From: Erysipelotrichia bacterium
GTDB lineage: Bacteria > Bacillota_I > Bacilli_A > Erysipelotrichales > Erysipelotrichaceae
DNA length: 36,157 bases
Assembly (NCBI GenBank): GCA_030525245.1
Contig: JAUNFB010000002.1
Span: forward strand, 48,759 to 84,915
Reading direction: 5' to 3'
The stretch's first letter is position 1. Every line of letters begins with the position of its first letter. Of the stretch, positions 1-9,125 are shown in pieces. Below the pieces are notes generated by a model that was not told where the DNA came from, did no database searches, and was given only the letters and a program-made list of their open reading frames with translations. Both the position numbers and the translations under genes were made by a program.

Positions 1-2
1 AA

Positions 3-326
3 TATAAAATTAATAACCTAACGGAGTTTCGCAGTGAAGTGGATGAAATTATGTTGTCGATAGGTTATGGACAAATATTGACCTATGGTGATATAGCGCA
101 AAGAATTGCTGAAAAGAGAAAAATTAAAAAAATGTCTGCTCAAGCAGTTGGGAATGCCGTGGGAGCTAATCCGCTGTGTATAATTATTCCTTGTCATCGA
201 GTTGTAGGAACAAAAGGCAACTTAACAGGTTATGGCGGTGGTTTAAAAAACAAAATCGCTTTATTGAAACATGAAGGTTTAGATGTGGATAGATTTTATA
301 TTCCGGTAAGGGGTAATAAATTATGA
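3..326 (+). CDS. ogt: Methylated-DNA--protein-cysteine S-methyltransferase, C-terminal part (cut by window edge)
   Basis: This protein repairs O6-alkylguanine by irreversible transfer of the alkyl group to its own cysteine. The acceptor motif PCHRV is present (Cys codon at 192-194), followed by the family-typical glycine-rich stretch GNLTGYGGG and then LLKHEG. A GTG at 39 could be read as a start, but the frame stays open to the window edge. The extra upstream residues (LTEFRSEV before DEIMLSIGYG) match the usual start of the DNA-binding domain, so the gene very probably begins outside the window. The last codons overlap the start of the tag gene (ATGA), implying translational coupling with a second alkylation-repair enzyme. 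An alkyltransferase-like protein without activity is unlikely because the Cys is kept. Confidence 0.88.
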   Translation, partial: YKINNLTEFRSEVDEIMLSIGYGQILTYGDIAQRIAEKRKIKKMSAQAVGNAVGANPLCIIIPCHRVVGTKGNLTGYGGGLKNKIALLKHEGLDVDRFYIPVRGNKL

Positions 327-892
327 ACAGATGTCGATGGTGCAATTTAAATAACCCTTTATATATAGATTATCACGATAATCAATGGGGAAAACTGAAT
401 CTGGATGAACACTATTTATACGAAATGTTAATATTGGAAACATTTCAAGCCGGATTGTCTTGGGAATGTGTTTTGAACAAGAGAGAAGCATTTCAAAAAG
501 CTTTTGATAATTTTGCCATAGAAAAAATTATGCTCTATGATGATAAAAAAATAACGGAATTGCTGAATAATGCGGGAATTATCAGAAATCGTTTGAAAAT
601 AAAGGCTGCAGTAACCAACAGTATTATTTTTGCTCAAATAAGTAAAAAATATGGTTCATTCGGCGAATATTTAAAATCCTTTAGCGGCAACAAAGTGATT
701 TATGAAATCGGCAAAACTACCAATAAATTATCAGATGATATTTCAGCTGATATGAGGAAAAGAGGAATGAAATTTGTCGGAAGCACTATTGTTTATTCTT
801 ATTTGCAAGCAATCGGATTGATCTATTCTCATGAAAAAGATTGCTTCTTATATAAAATGCATGGACTTAATGAAGAAAGAGGAAACTTATGA
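323..892 (+). CDS. tag: DNA-3-methyladenine glycosylase I
   Basis: This enzyme removes 3-methyladenine from alkylated DNA and starts base excision repair. The 189-aa length is normal for Tag. The zinc-snap residues are visible: Cys4 and His18 at the N-terminus and a His170-x3-Cys174 pair near the C-terminus. The motif LETFQAGLSW (from about residue 38) carries Glu39, equivalent to the base-recognition Glu38 of the E. coli enzyme. An AAGGGG ribosome site lies just upstream, and the start overlaps the ogt stop by 4 nt. The gene lies between ogt and a C45-family hydrolase, apparently in one transcription unit. Family assignment is firm; activity is inferred from intact motifs. Confidence 0.95.
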   Translation: MNRCRWCNLNNPLYIDYHDNQWGKLNLDEHYLYEMLILETFQAGLSWECVLNKREAFQKAFDNFAIEKIMLYDDKKITELLNNAGIIRNRLKIKAAVTNSIIFAQISKKYGSFGEYLKSFSGNKVIYEIGKTTNKLSDDISADMRKRGMKFVGSTIVYSYLQAIGLIYSHEKDCFLYKMHGLNEERGNL

Positions 893-1914
893 AAACAACT
901 ATTTTAAATCTACACGGATCATCTTATGATAATGGTTATAAATCGGGACAGTTTTTCAAAAACAATACAGAGATTAATTTGGAAACAGTTAAAAATATTA
1001 TAGAGCATGATGATACAAAGAGGAAAATGATTGAGGATAATTGGCAAAAATTAGAAAAAGAATATATTAGTTTCTATCAGGAAACGATAGGTAAAGCAGA
1101 TGGATTAGGTATCGACAGATTTGTTTATTTTGCTTCTTTATGTCCGGAGATATTAAATTACAAAAATGATAGCTGTAGCACAATAGTTTGTAAAAACGCG
1201 AATGGAAAGTATATTCTTTCGCATAATGAGGATGACATTTATATAACCGGAAATTTTTGTTTGAGTAAAGTTTGGGATGGTAATCGGCAATGGTTTGTAA
1301 CTAACGATATGTTTAATATGCCTTTCGGAAATGGTATCAGTTGGAACAATTACGGTATTGTTAAAACGATTAATTATTGTCATGAGGAGAATATTAATAC
1401 GCAATACCTTCCACGGTATTTTTCTCAGAGGTTAATATCATCAGCCAACTCTATTGAAGATATGATCAGCAGATGTAAAAGCATGAAAATTGCTTCCGGC
1501 TATCATGTAAATGTCATTGATACAAATAAAAATGTAGCAGCTTCTATTGAAGTTCATAATGATAATGTTGATGTTGAATTTATAAAAGATGAGTATGTGC
1601 ATACCAATCATTATATTCATGGCAAGTACTCAGAACATCAGGTTGCCGATAATAAAAGTAATAGTATTTTTCGTTTAAACGAAGCAAAGAGACAATTAAA
1701 AGATTTGAAGAACAGAGATTTATTTGGTATAAGAAAAATTTTGAGTTATCGCTCAAAAGAAGATGAATTCAGTAATTCAATTCTGCAATTGAGAAAAGAT
1801 CCGAATGAAACACTGTTTAATTTTAGTTATGATTGTTCTGATGCAGACAATATATATTTAAATGTGTATGTTAATGGTGAAGAATTGAGTTTAAAATATG
1901 ACCAAGATTTATAA
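889..1914 (+). CDS. C45-family (acyltransferase/peptidase) Ntn-hydrolase-like protein
   Basis: A 341-aa protein resembling the C45 family (isopenicillin-N acyltransferase, carcinine hydrolase and many uncharacterised amidohydrolases), which cleave or transfer acyl groups on small amides. A candidate N-terminal nucleophile is Cys96 in NDSCSTIV, preceded by about 95 residues that would be removed by self-cleavage. It is followed by SHNEDD (111-116), the aromatic/Gly-rich FGNGISWNNYGI (146-157) and HTNHY (238-242), all in the family order. There is no signal peptide, so a cytoplasmic site is likely. It overlaps tag by 4 nt and the next gene by 17 nt. The substrate cannot be predicted, and its place between DNA-repair genes gives no obvious link. 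Confidence 0.75.
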   Translation: MKTTILNLHGSSYDNGYKSGQFFKNNTEINLETVKNIIEHDDTKRKMIEDNWQKLEKEYISFYQETIGKADGLGIDRFVYFASLCPEILNYKNDSCSTIVCKNANGKYILSHNEDDIYITGNFCLSKVWDGNRQWFVTNDMFNMPFGNGISWNNYGIVKTINYCHEENINTQYLPRYFSQRLISSANSIEDMISRCKSMKIASGYHVNVIDTNKNVAASIEVHNDNVDVEFIKDEYVHTNHYIHGKYSEHQVADNKSNSIFRLNEAKRQLKDLKNRDLFGIRKILSYRSKEDEFSNSILQLRKDPNETLFNFSYDCSDADNIYLNVYVNGEELSLKYDQDL

Positions 1915-2227
1915 TAAATTAGTTAGAGATAAAATTCCGCAAATCATTGAACAGGATAATAAATCGGCATTAACTGAAATATTATCTGTTGATGAATACA
2001 AAACAGAATTGTTAAAGAAGTTGATAGAAGAAAGTACGGAAGCAGCATCTGCCGCTGATAAGCGAGAATTAATTGCTGAATTAGCCGATGTTTTGGAGGT
2101 ATTTAAAGCTATAATGGTTGCTGAGGATATTTCTTGGAAGGAAGTCAACGATATTGCGGAAAAGAAAAGAGAACTTCGTGGTGGTTTTGAAAAAAGAATA
2201 TTTCTGTTAAAAACTTGGGAAAAGTAA
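1898..2227 (+). CDS. Phosphoribosyl-ATP pyrophosphohydrolase-like NTP pyrophosphatase
   Basis: A 109-aa protein of the all-alpha NTP pyrophosphohydrolase group (the COG4997-like set related to HisE/MazG). The opening motif YNKLVRDKIPQII is highly typical. The metal-binding acidic helices are visible as KLIEESTEAASA and ELIAELADVLEVFKAI. Such proteins are thought to hydrolyse unusual or damaged nucleoside triphosphates, which would fit with the alkylation-repair genes upstream. No his operon is nearby, so a role in histidine synthesis is unlikely. It starts inside the end of the C45 gene (17-nt overlap) and is the last gene of this set. The actual substrate is unknown. Confidence 0.8.
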   Translation: MTKIYNKLVRDKIPQIIEQDNKSALTEILSVDEYKTELLKKLIEESTEAASAADKRELIAELADVLEVFKAIMVAEDISWKEVNDIAEKKRELRGGFEKRIFLLKTWEK

Positions 2228-2329
2228 GCAGGATAATTATTCTTTCTAAAATATGTTTACAAAAATGATGGGAATATACTGATTAAAATGGATGTCAAGA
2301 CAGAAAAGAAGATGATAAATGTTTTATTA

Positions 2330-2358
2330 TTAGCTCTGTGTAAAAAATGTTATATAAT
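2330..2358 (+). promoter_or_regulatory. Candidate promoter for rbgA-rnhB
   Basis: A -10 of TATAAT (2353-2358) lies 17 nt downstream of a weak -35 TTAGCT (2330-2335). It sits in the 239-nt gap between the NTP-pyrophosphatase gene and rbgA, leaving a leader of about 100 nt. No riboswitch or terminator was recognised in that gap. The -35 matches consensus at only three positions. Confidence 0.4.
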
Positions 2359-2466
2359 TTATTTTTTCGGCAGTGGTAGTTGTTTTATATTTAAAACATA
2401 TAAATATTGTTTGCAGTTTAATCGGAACTTTTGTGATTATCAGCTCAAAATGAAAGGATGAAAGTA

Positions 2467-3330
2467 ATGAATAACGATAACAAAGTAAATATTAATTGGT
2501 ATCCCGGACATATGGCAAAAGCTAAAAGGGAAATTCAAGAAAAAATTAAACTCGTTGATATGGTAATCGAAATCAGAGATGCCAGAATACCTTTAAGCAG
2601 TGAAAATCCGTTGCTGAAGGAAATCATTAACAACAAGCCCACTCTTGTTGTCTTGAGCAAAGCCGATAGAGCGGAAAAGGAAATCACTAAAAATTGGATT
2701 ACTTATTTTCAACAACAAGGAAAAGAAGTTTTGGCTTTAAACTTATTAGCTGATAATGTATCAACAATTATTTCTAATGCTTGTACCAAAATGATGGAGA
2801 ACAAAATTAATCGTTTGAAATCTAAAGGATTAATAAATGTAGAAATAAAGGCAATGGTTTTAGGTATCCCTAATGTTGGAAAATCGACTTTAATTAATTC
2901 TGTAAGTAAGAGAAAAATCGCTAAAATTGCCGATAAACCGGGAGTTACCAGGAATTTGCAATGGATTAAAATATCTAAAGAAGTATCTTTATTGGATACA
3001 CCGGGAGTTTTGTGGCCAAAGTTAGAAAATCAAGACAGTGCCTATTTACTGGCAATAACCGGAGCGATTAATGATAATATTTTGCCTATTGAGGATGTTG
3101 TCGTTTATGCGATTAATTTTTTAATTCAAAATCATGCCGATAAGTTGCGCAGACGCTATGATATTGAAGTAAGTGATGATGTTCATGAGACATTAAAAAA
3201 TATTGCGATCAGTCGAAAATGCTTTTTGAAAGAAAACGAAATTGATGAAAAGAGAGTGTACGCTCTAATTCTTAAGGATATAAGAAATAATCAATTGGGA
3301 GCAATTAGTTGGGAAAAATATGAAAACTGA
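2467..3330 (+). CDS. rbgA: Ribosome biogenesis GTPase RbgA (YlqF)
   Basis: RbgA is a circularly permuted GTPase that acts late in assembly of the 50S subunit. The family signature WYPGHMAKA is at the N-terminus. The permuted order is clear: G4-like SKAD comes first, then G1 GIPNVGKST, then G3 DTPG, followed by a C-terminal helical domain. An in-frame ATG at 2458 exists, but the SD sequence AAAGG (2453-2457) directly abuts it and is ideally spaced (9 nt) for ATG 2467, so 2467 is preferred (287 aa). The 3' end overlaps rnhB by 11 nt, the usual Bacillota pairing. Confidence 0.95.
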   Translation: MNNDNKVNINWYPGHMAKAKREIQEKIKLVDMVIEIRDARIPLSSENPLLKEIINNKPTLVVLSKADRAEKEITKNWITYFQQQGKEVLALNLLADNVSTIISNACTKMMENKINRLKSKGLINVEIKAMVLGIPNVGKSTLINSVSKRKIAKIADKPGVTRNLQWIKISKEVSLLDTPGVLWPKLENQDSAYLLAITGAINDNILPIEDVVVYAINFLIQNHADKLRRRYDIEVSDDVHETLKNIAISRKCFLKENEIDEKRVYALILKDIRNNQLGAISWEKYEN

Positions 3331-3928
3331 AAATTTATACGAAGAAAAATATTGGTCTGAAAACAAATTGATCATCGGTATAGATGAAGCGGGTAGAGGA
3401 CCGTTAGCCGGTCCGCTAGTAGTAGCAGGAGTTATATTTCCATTCAATTATGATACCAAAGACATTTATGACTCTAAAAAGCTGTCCGCTAAAAAAAGAG
3501 AGGAATTGTTTCAAATTATTTTACACGATGCTCTGTATTATAATATTCAAATTGTTGATGAAAAAACCATTGATGAATTAAATATTTTAGGGGCTACAAA
3601 AATGGCAACCGCTAAAATTGCTTTGGATGCTCCTTGCAATATTGTTTTGACCGATGCTGTCAAACTGAATATAAATAAAGAGGTAATTGATTTAGTGAAA
3701 GGTGATCAAAAGTCAGGTAGTATTGCTGCTGGATCCATTTTGGCAAAAGTTACCAGAGATCATTTGATGGATGAGTTGGATTTGCTATATCCGCAATATA
3801 ATTTCAAGAAAAACAAAGGATATCCCACTGCCGAACATTTGGCGGCATTGAAGAAATATGGGATTACAAACATTCATCGTCATAGCTATCGTCCGGTAGC
3901 AGAAGCGGCACAATTGAGCTTATTTTAG
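3320..3928 (+). CDS. rnhB: Ribonuclease HII
   Basis: This enzyme cleaves RNA in RNA/DNA hybrids, including single ribonucleotides misincorporated into DNA. The active-site start motif GIDEAGRGPLAGP carries the Asp-Glu pair. Further motifs are DSKKLSAKKRE, an Asp in LTDAVKL, and GSIAAGSILAKVTRD leading to the family motif YPQYNFKKNKGYPT. The length of 202 aa is standard. It overlaps the end of rbgA by 11 nt, suggesting coupled translation, and is followed 45 nt later by dprA. Confidence 0.96.
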   Translation: MKTENLYEEKYWSENKLIIGIDEAGRGPLAGPLVVAGVIFPFNYDTKDIYDSKKLSAKKREELFQIILHDALYYNIQIVDEKTIDELNILGATKMATAKIALDAPCNIVLTDAVKLNINKEVIDLVKGDQKSGSIAAGSILAKVTRDHLMDELDLLYPQYNFKKNKGYPTAEHLAALKKYGITNIHRHSYRPVAEAAQLSLF

Positions 3929-3973
3929 GAAATATCGATTTTGATTTCTACTATTTAATAGGAGGAAGTCGGA

Positions 3974-4705
3974 ATGCGTAATTATTTGATTCAATTAGCA
4001 ATTAAATACAGAGGAGACTATTTTCAAATAAAAAAAGCAATAGAACGAAAAGAAGTAATCAGAGAAAATATTGCTTTGCAGGAGGCTATAACCATTCTCG
4101 ATGATGATTATCCGCCGGAGCTGTTGGAGTTGAAAGAGCCTCCTTTTGTTTTGTTCTATTGCGGCAATAAGCAACTTTTGCAAGGCGATAAAATATCTGT
4201 AGTAGGATCACGGGAAATTACTGACTATGGCAAGAGAATGACTGAACATGTTGTCGGAATGCTGAGCAAATATACGATAATTTCCGGTTTGGCAAAAGGA
4301 ATTGACAGTATAGCTCATTATAATGCTAAAAAAACTATCGCGGTAATCGGAAACGGGTTAAATGTCTATTACCCATATGAGAATCGCCAATTATACGAAA
4401 TGTTATTTGAAAAACAGTTGGTTTTAAGTGAATATCCTCTTGATGTGACTCCTCTAAAAAGACATTTCCCTTTTCGCAATCGCATTATAGCTGCTTTAGG
4501 ACAGGCGGTCATAGTCACCCAGGCAAAAGAAAAGAGCGGAACAATGTTGACCGTAAATGAAGCGATAAACTTGAATAGAGAAGTTTACTGCATTCCTTAT
4601 AGTTATGATGATGAGAGTGGAATAGGTTGTAATTTATTGATTCAGCAAGGAGCTAATATGATAATTCAAAACAATCTAAACGATATATTTGACAAAAACG
4701 CTTGA
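3974..4705 (+). CDS. dprA: DNA-processing protein DprA, short form
   Basis: DprA loads RecA on incoming single-stranded DNA during natural transformation. The Rossmann-fold core is clear: SVVGSREITDYG, IISGLAKGIDSIAH, TIAVIGNGLNVYYP, HFPFRNRIIAAL and SGTMLTVNEA. At 243 aa it is shorter than typical forms. About 65 residues precede the core, the segment between SIAH and TIAVIG is several residues shorter than usual, and there is no C-terminal winged-helix domain. A good SD (AGGAGGAAG) precedes the ATG. It sits in the conserved rnhB-dprA-topA order. Competence is not implied, since dprA is also kept by bacteria not known to transform. Confidence 0.92.
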   Translation: MRNYLIQLAIKYRGDYFQIKKAIERKEVIRENIALQEAITILDDDYPPELLELKEPPFVLFYCGNKQLLQGDKISVVGSREITDYGKRMTEHVVGMLSKYTIISGLAKGIDSIAHYNAKKTIAVIGNGLNVYYPYENRQLYEMLFEKQLVLSEYPLDVTPLKRHFPFRNRIIAALGQAVIVTQAKEKSGTMLTVNEAINLNREVYCIPYSYDDESGIGCNLLIQQGANMIIQNNLNDIFDKNA

Positions 4706-4718
4706 TTTTGCTTACCAT
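4689..4718 (+). promoter_or_regulatory. Candidate promoter for topA
   Basis: A perfect -35 TTGACA (4689-4694) inside the end of dprA is followed after 18 nt by TACCAT (4713-4718, four of six matches to TATAAT). It would give a leader of about 35 nt before topA. Long spacing and a weak -10 limit confidence. Confidence 0.4.
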
Positions 4719-4760
4719 ATATAAGGCTATCAAGAAAATAGGGTTAAAGAGGTTATATAA

Positions 4761-6914
4761 ATGAAAAAGAAGGAAAATATTAAGAATTTGGTAATTGTCG
4801 AATCACCTTCAAAGGCTTCAACAATTGAAAAATATTTAGGAAAAGACTATGTGGTAACAGCTTCTAAAGGTCATATTTGTGATTTGGCAACCAGCGGTAA
4901 AGGTCGTTTAGGAATTGATGTGGACAATGATTTTAAGCCGACATATGTTATTTCCAAAGATAAGAAAGCAGTAGTTAAAGAATTAAAAGAAAAGGTAAAG
5001 GATGCAGATAATGTGTTATTGGCTACAGACCCGGATAGAGAAGGGGAAGCAATAGCTTATCATTTAGCAAAAAATTTAGATATTGATCTTAATGAAAAAA
5101 ATCGAATAGTTTTTCATGAGGTTACCAAACCGGCAGTTACGCAGGCCATATCTCAACCACGGAAAGTGGATATGAATTTGGTTAATTCTCAAGAAACCAG
5201 AAGAATATTGGATCGGATTATCGGTTTTAAACTAAGCGGACTTTTAAACAGCAAAATAAAATCACGCAGTGCCGGTAGAGTACAATCGGTTGCTCTAAAA
5301 CTTATTGTTGACCGGGAAGAAGAAATAAACAGATTTGTTCCTCAAGAATATTGGACAATAAATGCCGAATTTAGCAAAGAGAAAACAGATTTTTCTGCTG
5401 ATTTAACAAAAATTAATAATGAAAAAGCTAAAGTTGAAAATCAACAACAAGCCCAGGAGATTGTTGATGAATGTACAGGTAAGGAGTTTACTGTTAAACA
5501 AGTCAATAAGGAAATTAAAGCCAAAAAGCCTAAATTAGCTTATACCACTTCTACTTTGCAACAAGATGCGGCCAATAAATTGTATTTTACTTCTAAGAAA
5601 ACTATGACAATTGCACAAAAATTATATGAAGGTATTAATATCGGTACAACAACTACCGGTTTGATAACTTATATGCGTACTGATTCTACGCGTCTATCAC
5701 CGGTATTTATTGAACAAGGTAAAAAATATATTTTAGATAATTTTGGACAAAAGTATGTAGGGAATTATCATCAAAAAATCGGCAAAAATTCACAAGATGC
5801 GCATGAAGCAATTCGAGTTACCGATATTAATAATGAACCGGACAAGATAAAAAATTATTTAACTAATGATGAGTTGAAATTATACCGATTAATTTATAAT
5901 CGCACATTGGCGGCTATGATGGCAGATGCTCTCTATGATAGTATGACCGTATTGTTAAATTATCAACAATATGAATTTACTGCCAATGGGAAAACACGCA
6001 TATTTGATGGCTATTTAAAAGTTTATCCGGAGGTTGATGATGATAAAATTTTACCGGTTTTGACTGAAAAGGAACAAATTTCCCCATTGGAAATTATCAG
6101 TAAGCAACATTTTACCGAACCACCATCAAGATATACCGAAGCAAAATTAATAAAAACAATGGAAGAAAACGGAATCGGTCGTCCATCAACTTACGCCACA
6201 ATAATTGATACGATAATTAAGAGAAACTATGTTTCATTAGAAAAACAGAGTTCAGGCAGCAAAACAAAAGTGTTTATTCCTACCGAACAAGGTATATTAA
6301 CAACGAATAAACTTGATGAATTTTTCAAGGATATCATTAATGTTAAATATACAGCAAATATGGAAAAACAATTGGATGAAATAGCTGAAGGTGAATTGGA
6401 CAAAGTCAAATCTCTTCACGATTTTTATGAACAATTTATAAAATTGTTGGATAATGCCAAAGAGAATATGGAAAAAATTCAACCGGTGAAAACCGGCAGA
6501 ACCTGTCCGCAATGCGGCAATGAATTAGTTATTCGCAAAGGAAGATATGGCGAGTTTATTTCCTGCAGCAATTATCCGGAATGTAAGTATCATGAGAGTA
6601 TCGGAGAAGAAAATAGTGATAATGATTTCGGCGTATGTTCGCAATGCGGCAGTAAATTGGTGGAAAAAATGGGTCGCTTCGGCAAGTTTGTTGCTTGCAG
6701 CAATTATCCTCAATGTAAATATATTGTTAAAAAGGAAAAAGAAGCACCGGTGGAAGTGGGCAGAACTTGTCCGCAATGCGGCAGTGCTTTAGTGGAAAGA
6801 GTTTCTCGGTATGGAACAAAATTCATTGGATGTAGTAATTATCCGAAATGTCATTATATTGAAGCTACGAATAAGAAAAGTGCTTCAGCAAAAAAGGTAA
6901 AAAAGAATGGATAA
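4761..6914 (+). CDS. topA: DNA topoisomerase I (type IA)
   Basis: This enzyme relaxes negative supercoils through a transient 5'-phosphotyrosine link. The Toprim domain begins at [18 protein letters not shown] and includes [15 protein letters not shown]. The nucleophile is Tyr304 in TYMRTDSTR. Three C-terminal zinc ribbons follow, starting at about Cys582, Cys626 and Cys670, each with CxxCG...CSNYPxC. The protein ends in a lysine-rich tail. The 717-aa length is normal for Bacillota. An AAAGAGGT ribosome site precedes the start, and the 3' end overlaps trmFO by 8 nt. Confidence 0.98.
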   Translation: MKKKENIKNLVIVESPSKASTIEKYLGKDYVVTASKGHICDLATSGKGRLGIDVDNDFKPTYVISKDKKAVVKELKEKVKDADNVLLATDPDREGEAIAYHLAKNLDIDLNEKNRIVFHEVTKPAVTQAISQPRKVDMNLVNSQETRRILDRIIGFKLSGLLNSKIKSRSAGRVQSVALKLIVDREEEINRFVPQEYWTINAEFSKEKTDFSADLTKINNEKAKVENQQQAQEIVDECTGKEFTVKQVNKEIKAKKPKLAYTTSTLQQDAANKLYFTSKKTMTIAQKLYEGINIGTTTTGLITYMRTDSTRLSPVFIEQGKKYILDNFGQKYVGNYHQKIGKNSQDAHEAIRVTDINNEPDKIKNYLTNDELKLYRLIYNRTLAAMMADALYDSMTVLLNYQQYEFTANGKTRIFDGYLKVYPEVDDDKILPVLTEKEQISPLEIISKQHFTEPPSRYTEAKLIKTMEENGIGRPSTYATIIDTIIKRNYVSLEKQSSGSKTKVFIPTEQGILTTNKLDEFFKDIINVKYTANMEKQLDEIAEGELDKVKSLHDFYEQFIKLLDNAKENMEKIQPVKTGRTCPQCGNELVIRKGRYGEFISCSNYPECKYHESIGEENSDNDFGVCSQCGSKLVEKMGRFGKFVACSNYPQCKYIVKKEKEAPVEVGRTCPQCGSALVERVSRYGTKFIGCSNYPKCHYIEATNKKSASAKKVKKNG

Positions 6915-8196
6915 AGTAAATGTAATCGGAGCCGGTTTAGCCGGATGTGAGGCAACTTATCAGTTAATACGTAAGGGAATAGAAGTAAATTTGTATGAAA
7001 TGCGTCCGCAAAAAAATACAGGCGCACATCACACGGATAAATTCAGCGAGCTTGTTTGTTCAAATTCGCTAAGAAGTAATTCATTATCTAATGCTGTCGG
7101 TCTTTTGAAAGAGGAAATGCGCTTATTGGATTCGCTGATAATGAGATTTGCTGATAAGAATGCCTTGCCTGCGGGAAGTGCGCTAGCTGTTGATCGGGAA
7201 CATTTTGCTCAAGGAATAACTGATTACATAAAAAATAATCCCTTGGTAAATGTAATCAATGAGGAAATAACGATTATTCCTGACGGGCCGACAATCATTG
7301 CGACCGGACCATTGACATCGGATAAGTTTTCTGAAAGTATTCGTCAATTTTTACATCAAGATTCTTTACATTTTTATGATGCCGCAGCACCTATTGTCAC
7401 CAAAGAATCGGTCAATATGGATGTTGCTTATTATAAAAGTCGCTATGATAAAGGTGAGGCAGATTATCTGAATTGTCCGATGAACAAAGAACAATTTGAT
7501 CGCTTTTATTATGAACTTGTTAATGCGGAAACTGCTGAATTGCATGATATTGATAAAGATGAAACATATTTTGAAGGTTGTATGCCGATTGAAGTAATGG
7601 CTAAAAGGGGTCCGCAAACTTTGACTTTCGGTCCATTAAAACCTGTTGGTCTGGACAAAGATGGACAAAGGTTTTATGCTGTCGTCCAGCTCAGACAAGA
7701 TAATGCTGTAAATACATTGTATAATTTGGTAGGCTTTCAAACCCATTTGAAATGGAAAGAACAAAAAAGGGTGTTTTCTTTGATTCCGGGATTGGAAAAT
7801 TGTGAAATTGTCCGCTATGGTGTAATGCATAGAAATACTTATTTAAAATCACCATTGATATTGAAACCAACATATCAATGTAAAAAACGCGATGATTTGT
7901 TTTTTGCCGGGCAGATGACCGGTGTGGAGGGCTATGTTGAATCGGCTGCCAGTGGGCTTCTTGCCGGACATAATATGGCTTTATATTTAAGTGGCAATCA
8001 ACCTTTGGTATTGCCCAATACAACTATGATTGGAGCTATGGCTCATTATATTACGGAGGCCGCAGAAAATTTTCAACCGATGAATGCTAATTTTGGAATT
8101 TTCAATTTAACTATTCCAACGAAAAAGAATGAAAAAAAGCAAGCTTATAGTCTGCAGTCTTTACCGATAATTAAAGAGTACAGTAAAGAGTGGTAA
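6907..8196 (+). CDS. trmFO: Folate/FAD-dependent tRNA (uracil-54 C5) methyltransferase TrmFO
   Basis: TrmFO makes ribothymidine at position 54 of tRNA using methylenetetrahydrofolate and FAD. The FAD-binding motif [11 protein letters not shown] is at the N-terminus, followed by YEMRP and [13 protein letters not shown] (Cys51). The catalytic Cys is Cys225 in [13 protein letters not shown], matching Cys226 of the B. subtilis enzyme. The C-terminal [20 protein letters not shown] is also typical. The length of 429 aa is standard. The gene overlaps topA by 8 nt and lies 2 nt before xerC, the classic Bacillota order. It draws on the same folate pool as thyA and dfrA further along the window. Confidence 0.97.
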   Translation: MDKVNVIGAGLAGCEATYQLIRKGIEVNLYEMRPQKNTGAHHTDKFSELVCSNSLRSNSLSNAVGLLKEEMRLLDSLIMRFADKNALPAGSALAVDREHFAQGITDYIKNNPLVNVINEEITIIPDGPTIIATGPLTSDKFSESIRQFLHQDSLHFYDAAAPIVTKESVNMDVAYYKSRYDKGEADYLNCPMNKEQFDRFYYELVNAETAELHDIDKDETYFEGCMPIEVMAKRGPQTLTFGPLKPVGLDKDGQRFYAVVQLRQDNAVNTLYNLVGFQTHLKWKEQKRVFSLIPGLENCEIVRYGVMHRNTYLKSPLILKPTYQCKKRDDLFFAGQMTGVEGYVESAASGLLAGHNMALYLSGNQPLVLPNTTMIGAMAHYITEAAENFQPMNANFGIFNLTIPTKKNEKKQAYSLQSLPIIKEYSKEW

Positions 8197-8198
8197 AA

Positions 8199-9101
8199 AT
8201 GGATGAGTATTTAAATAAGTTTTTAGACTATATTTATTTAAGCAACAGTTCCAGTGAAAATACGATTGATGCATATCGAAGGGATATTCGAAGATATTTG
8301 GATTATCTTTTTGCTCAAAATATTGTTTCTTTAGAGCAAGTTAATCGCACAGTAGTTTTAGACTATTTGAATTATTTGCGAACAGCAGATGAGACCAAGC
8401 AACTGTCAAATCGCAGCATTGCCAGAAATTTGAGCAGTTTACGTTCTTTTTATCGCTATTTAAATGATGTCGGTTTATTTTCCGGTAATCCATTTTTATC
8501 TGTGAAGGTTACTAATAATCAAAAAAGATTGCCTGATTATTTATTTGCGGATGAAATTGATTTATTATTAAGTTGTTTTGATGTTAACGATGACCGTGGT
8601 TTAAGAGATCGAACGATGTTTGAAGTTATGTACGGTTGCGGTTTACGTTTATCGGAAACGGTAAACTTAAAAATAAGCGATATCGATTTTAATAATCGTT
8701 TGCTGTATATTGTAGGTAAAGGAAATAAACAAAGAATCGTTCCTTTTTATGAAGTGATTGAAAAATTATTGAAACAGTATTTAAATACAGTAAGAGTTAA
8801 ATATGTCAAGGATGATGTGGAATATGTTTTTATTAATAGCAGAGGAGAAAAATTAACTTCCAGAGGAATTCAATATATTTTAGATAGAGCCGTTTTGGAA
8901 AATAATTTGCCTTTTAAAATTCATCCGCATACATTAAGGCATTCTTTTGCCACTCATCTTTTGGATGCCGGTGTTGACATAAGATTTGTTCAACAATTAT
9001 TGGGACACAGCAGTTTGAGCACTACGCAAATATATACGCATATAACTATTGGGCATTTACGGGAAAGTTATGATAAAGCTTTTGAAAAAAACAAAAGTTG
9101 A
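8199..9101 (+). CDS. xerC: Tyrosine recombinase XerC
   Basis: XerC resolves chromosome dimers at dif together with XerD. The N-terminal SAM-like DNA-binding domain is followed by the catalytic domain. Numbering from ATG 8199, the catalytic residues are Arg150 (GCGLRLSE), the lysine region GKGNKQR, His244 and Arg247 (HTLRH), His270 (LLGHSS) and the nucleophile Tyr279. An in-frame GTG at 8190 is possible, but ATG 8199 has better SD placement (AAAGAGTGG) and leaves a 2-nt gap after trmFO; the protein is then 300 aa. The topA-trmFO-xerC context favours XerC over XerD. Confidence 0.93.
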   Translation: MDEYLNKFLDYIYLSNSSSENTIDAYRRDIRRYLDYLFAQNIVSLEQVNRTVVLDYLNYLRTADETKQLSNRSIARNLSSLRSFYRYLNDVGLFSGNPFLSVKVTNNQKRLPDYLFADEIDLLLSCFDVNDDRGLRDRTMFEVMYGCGLRLSETVNLKISDIDFNNRLLYIVGKGNKQRIVPFYEVIEKLLKQYLNTVRVKYVKDDVEYVFINSRGEKLTSRGIQYILDRAVLENNLPFKIHPHTLRHSFATHLLDAGVDIRFVQQLLGHSSLSTTQIYTHITIGHLRESYDKAFEKNKS

Positions 9102-9125
9102 ATTATATTAGGAAAAGGTGATTTT

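Noticed and set aside
2228-2466. Possible riboswitch or small gene in the gap before rbgA
   Set aside because: No convincing stem set, terminator or SD-preceded frame was found apart from a weak promoter.
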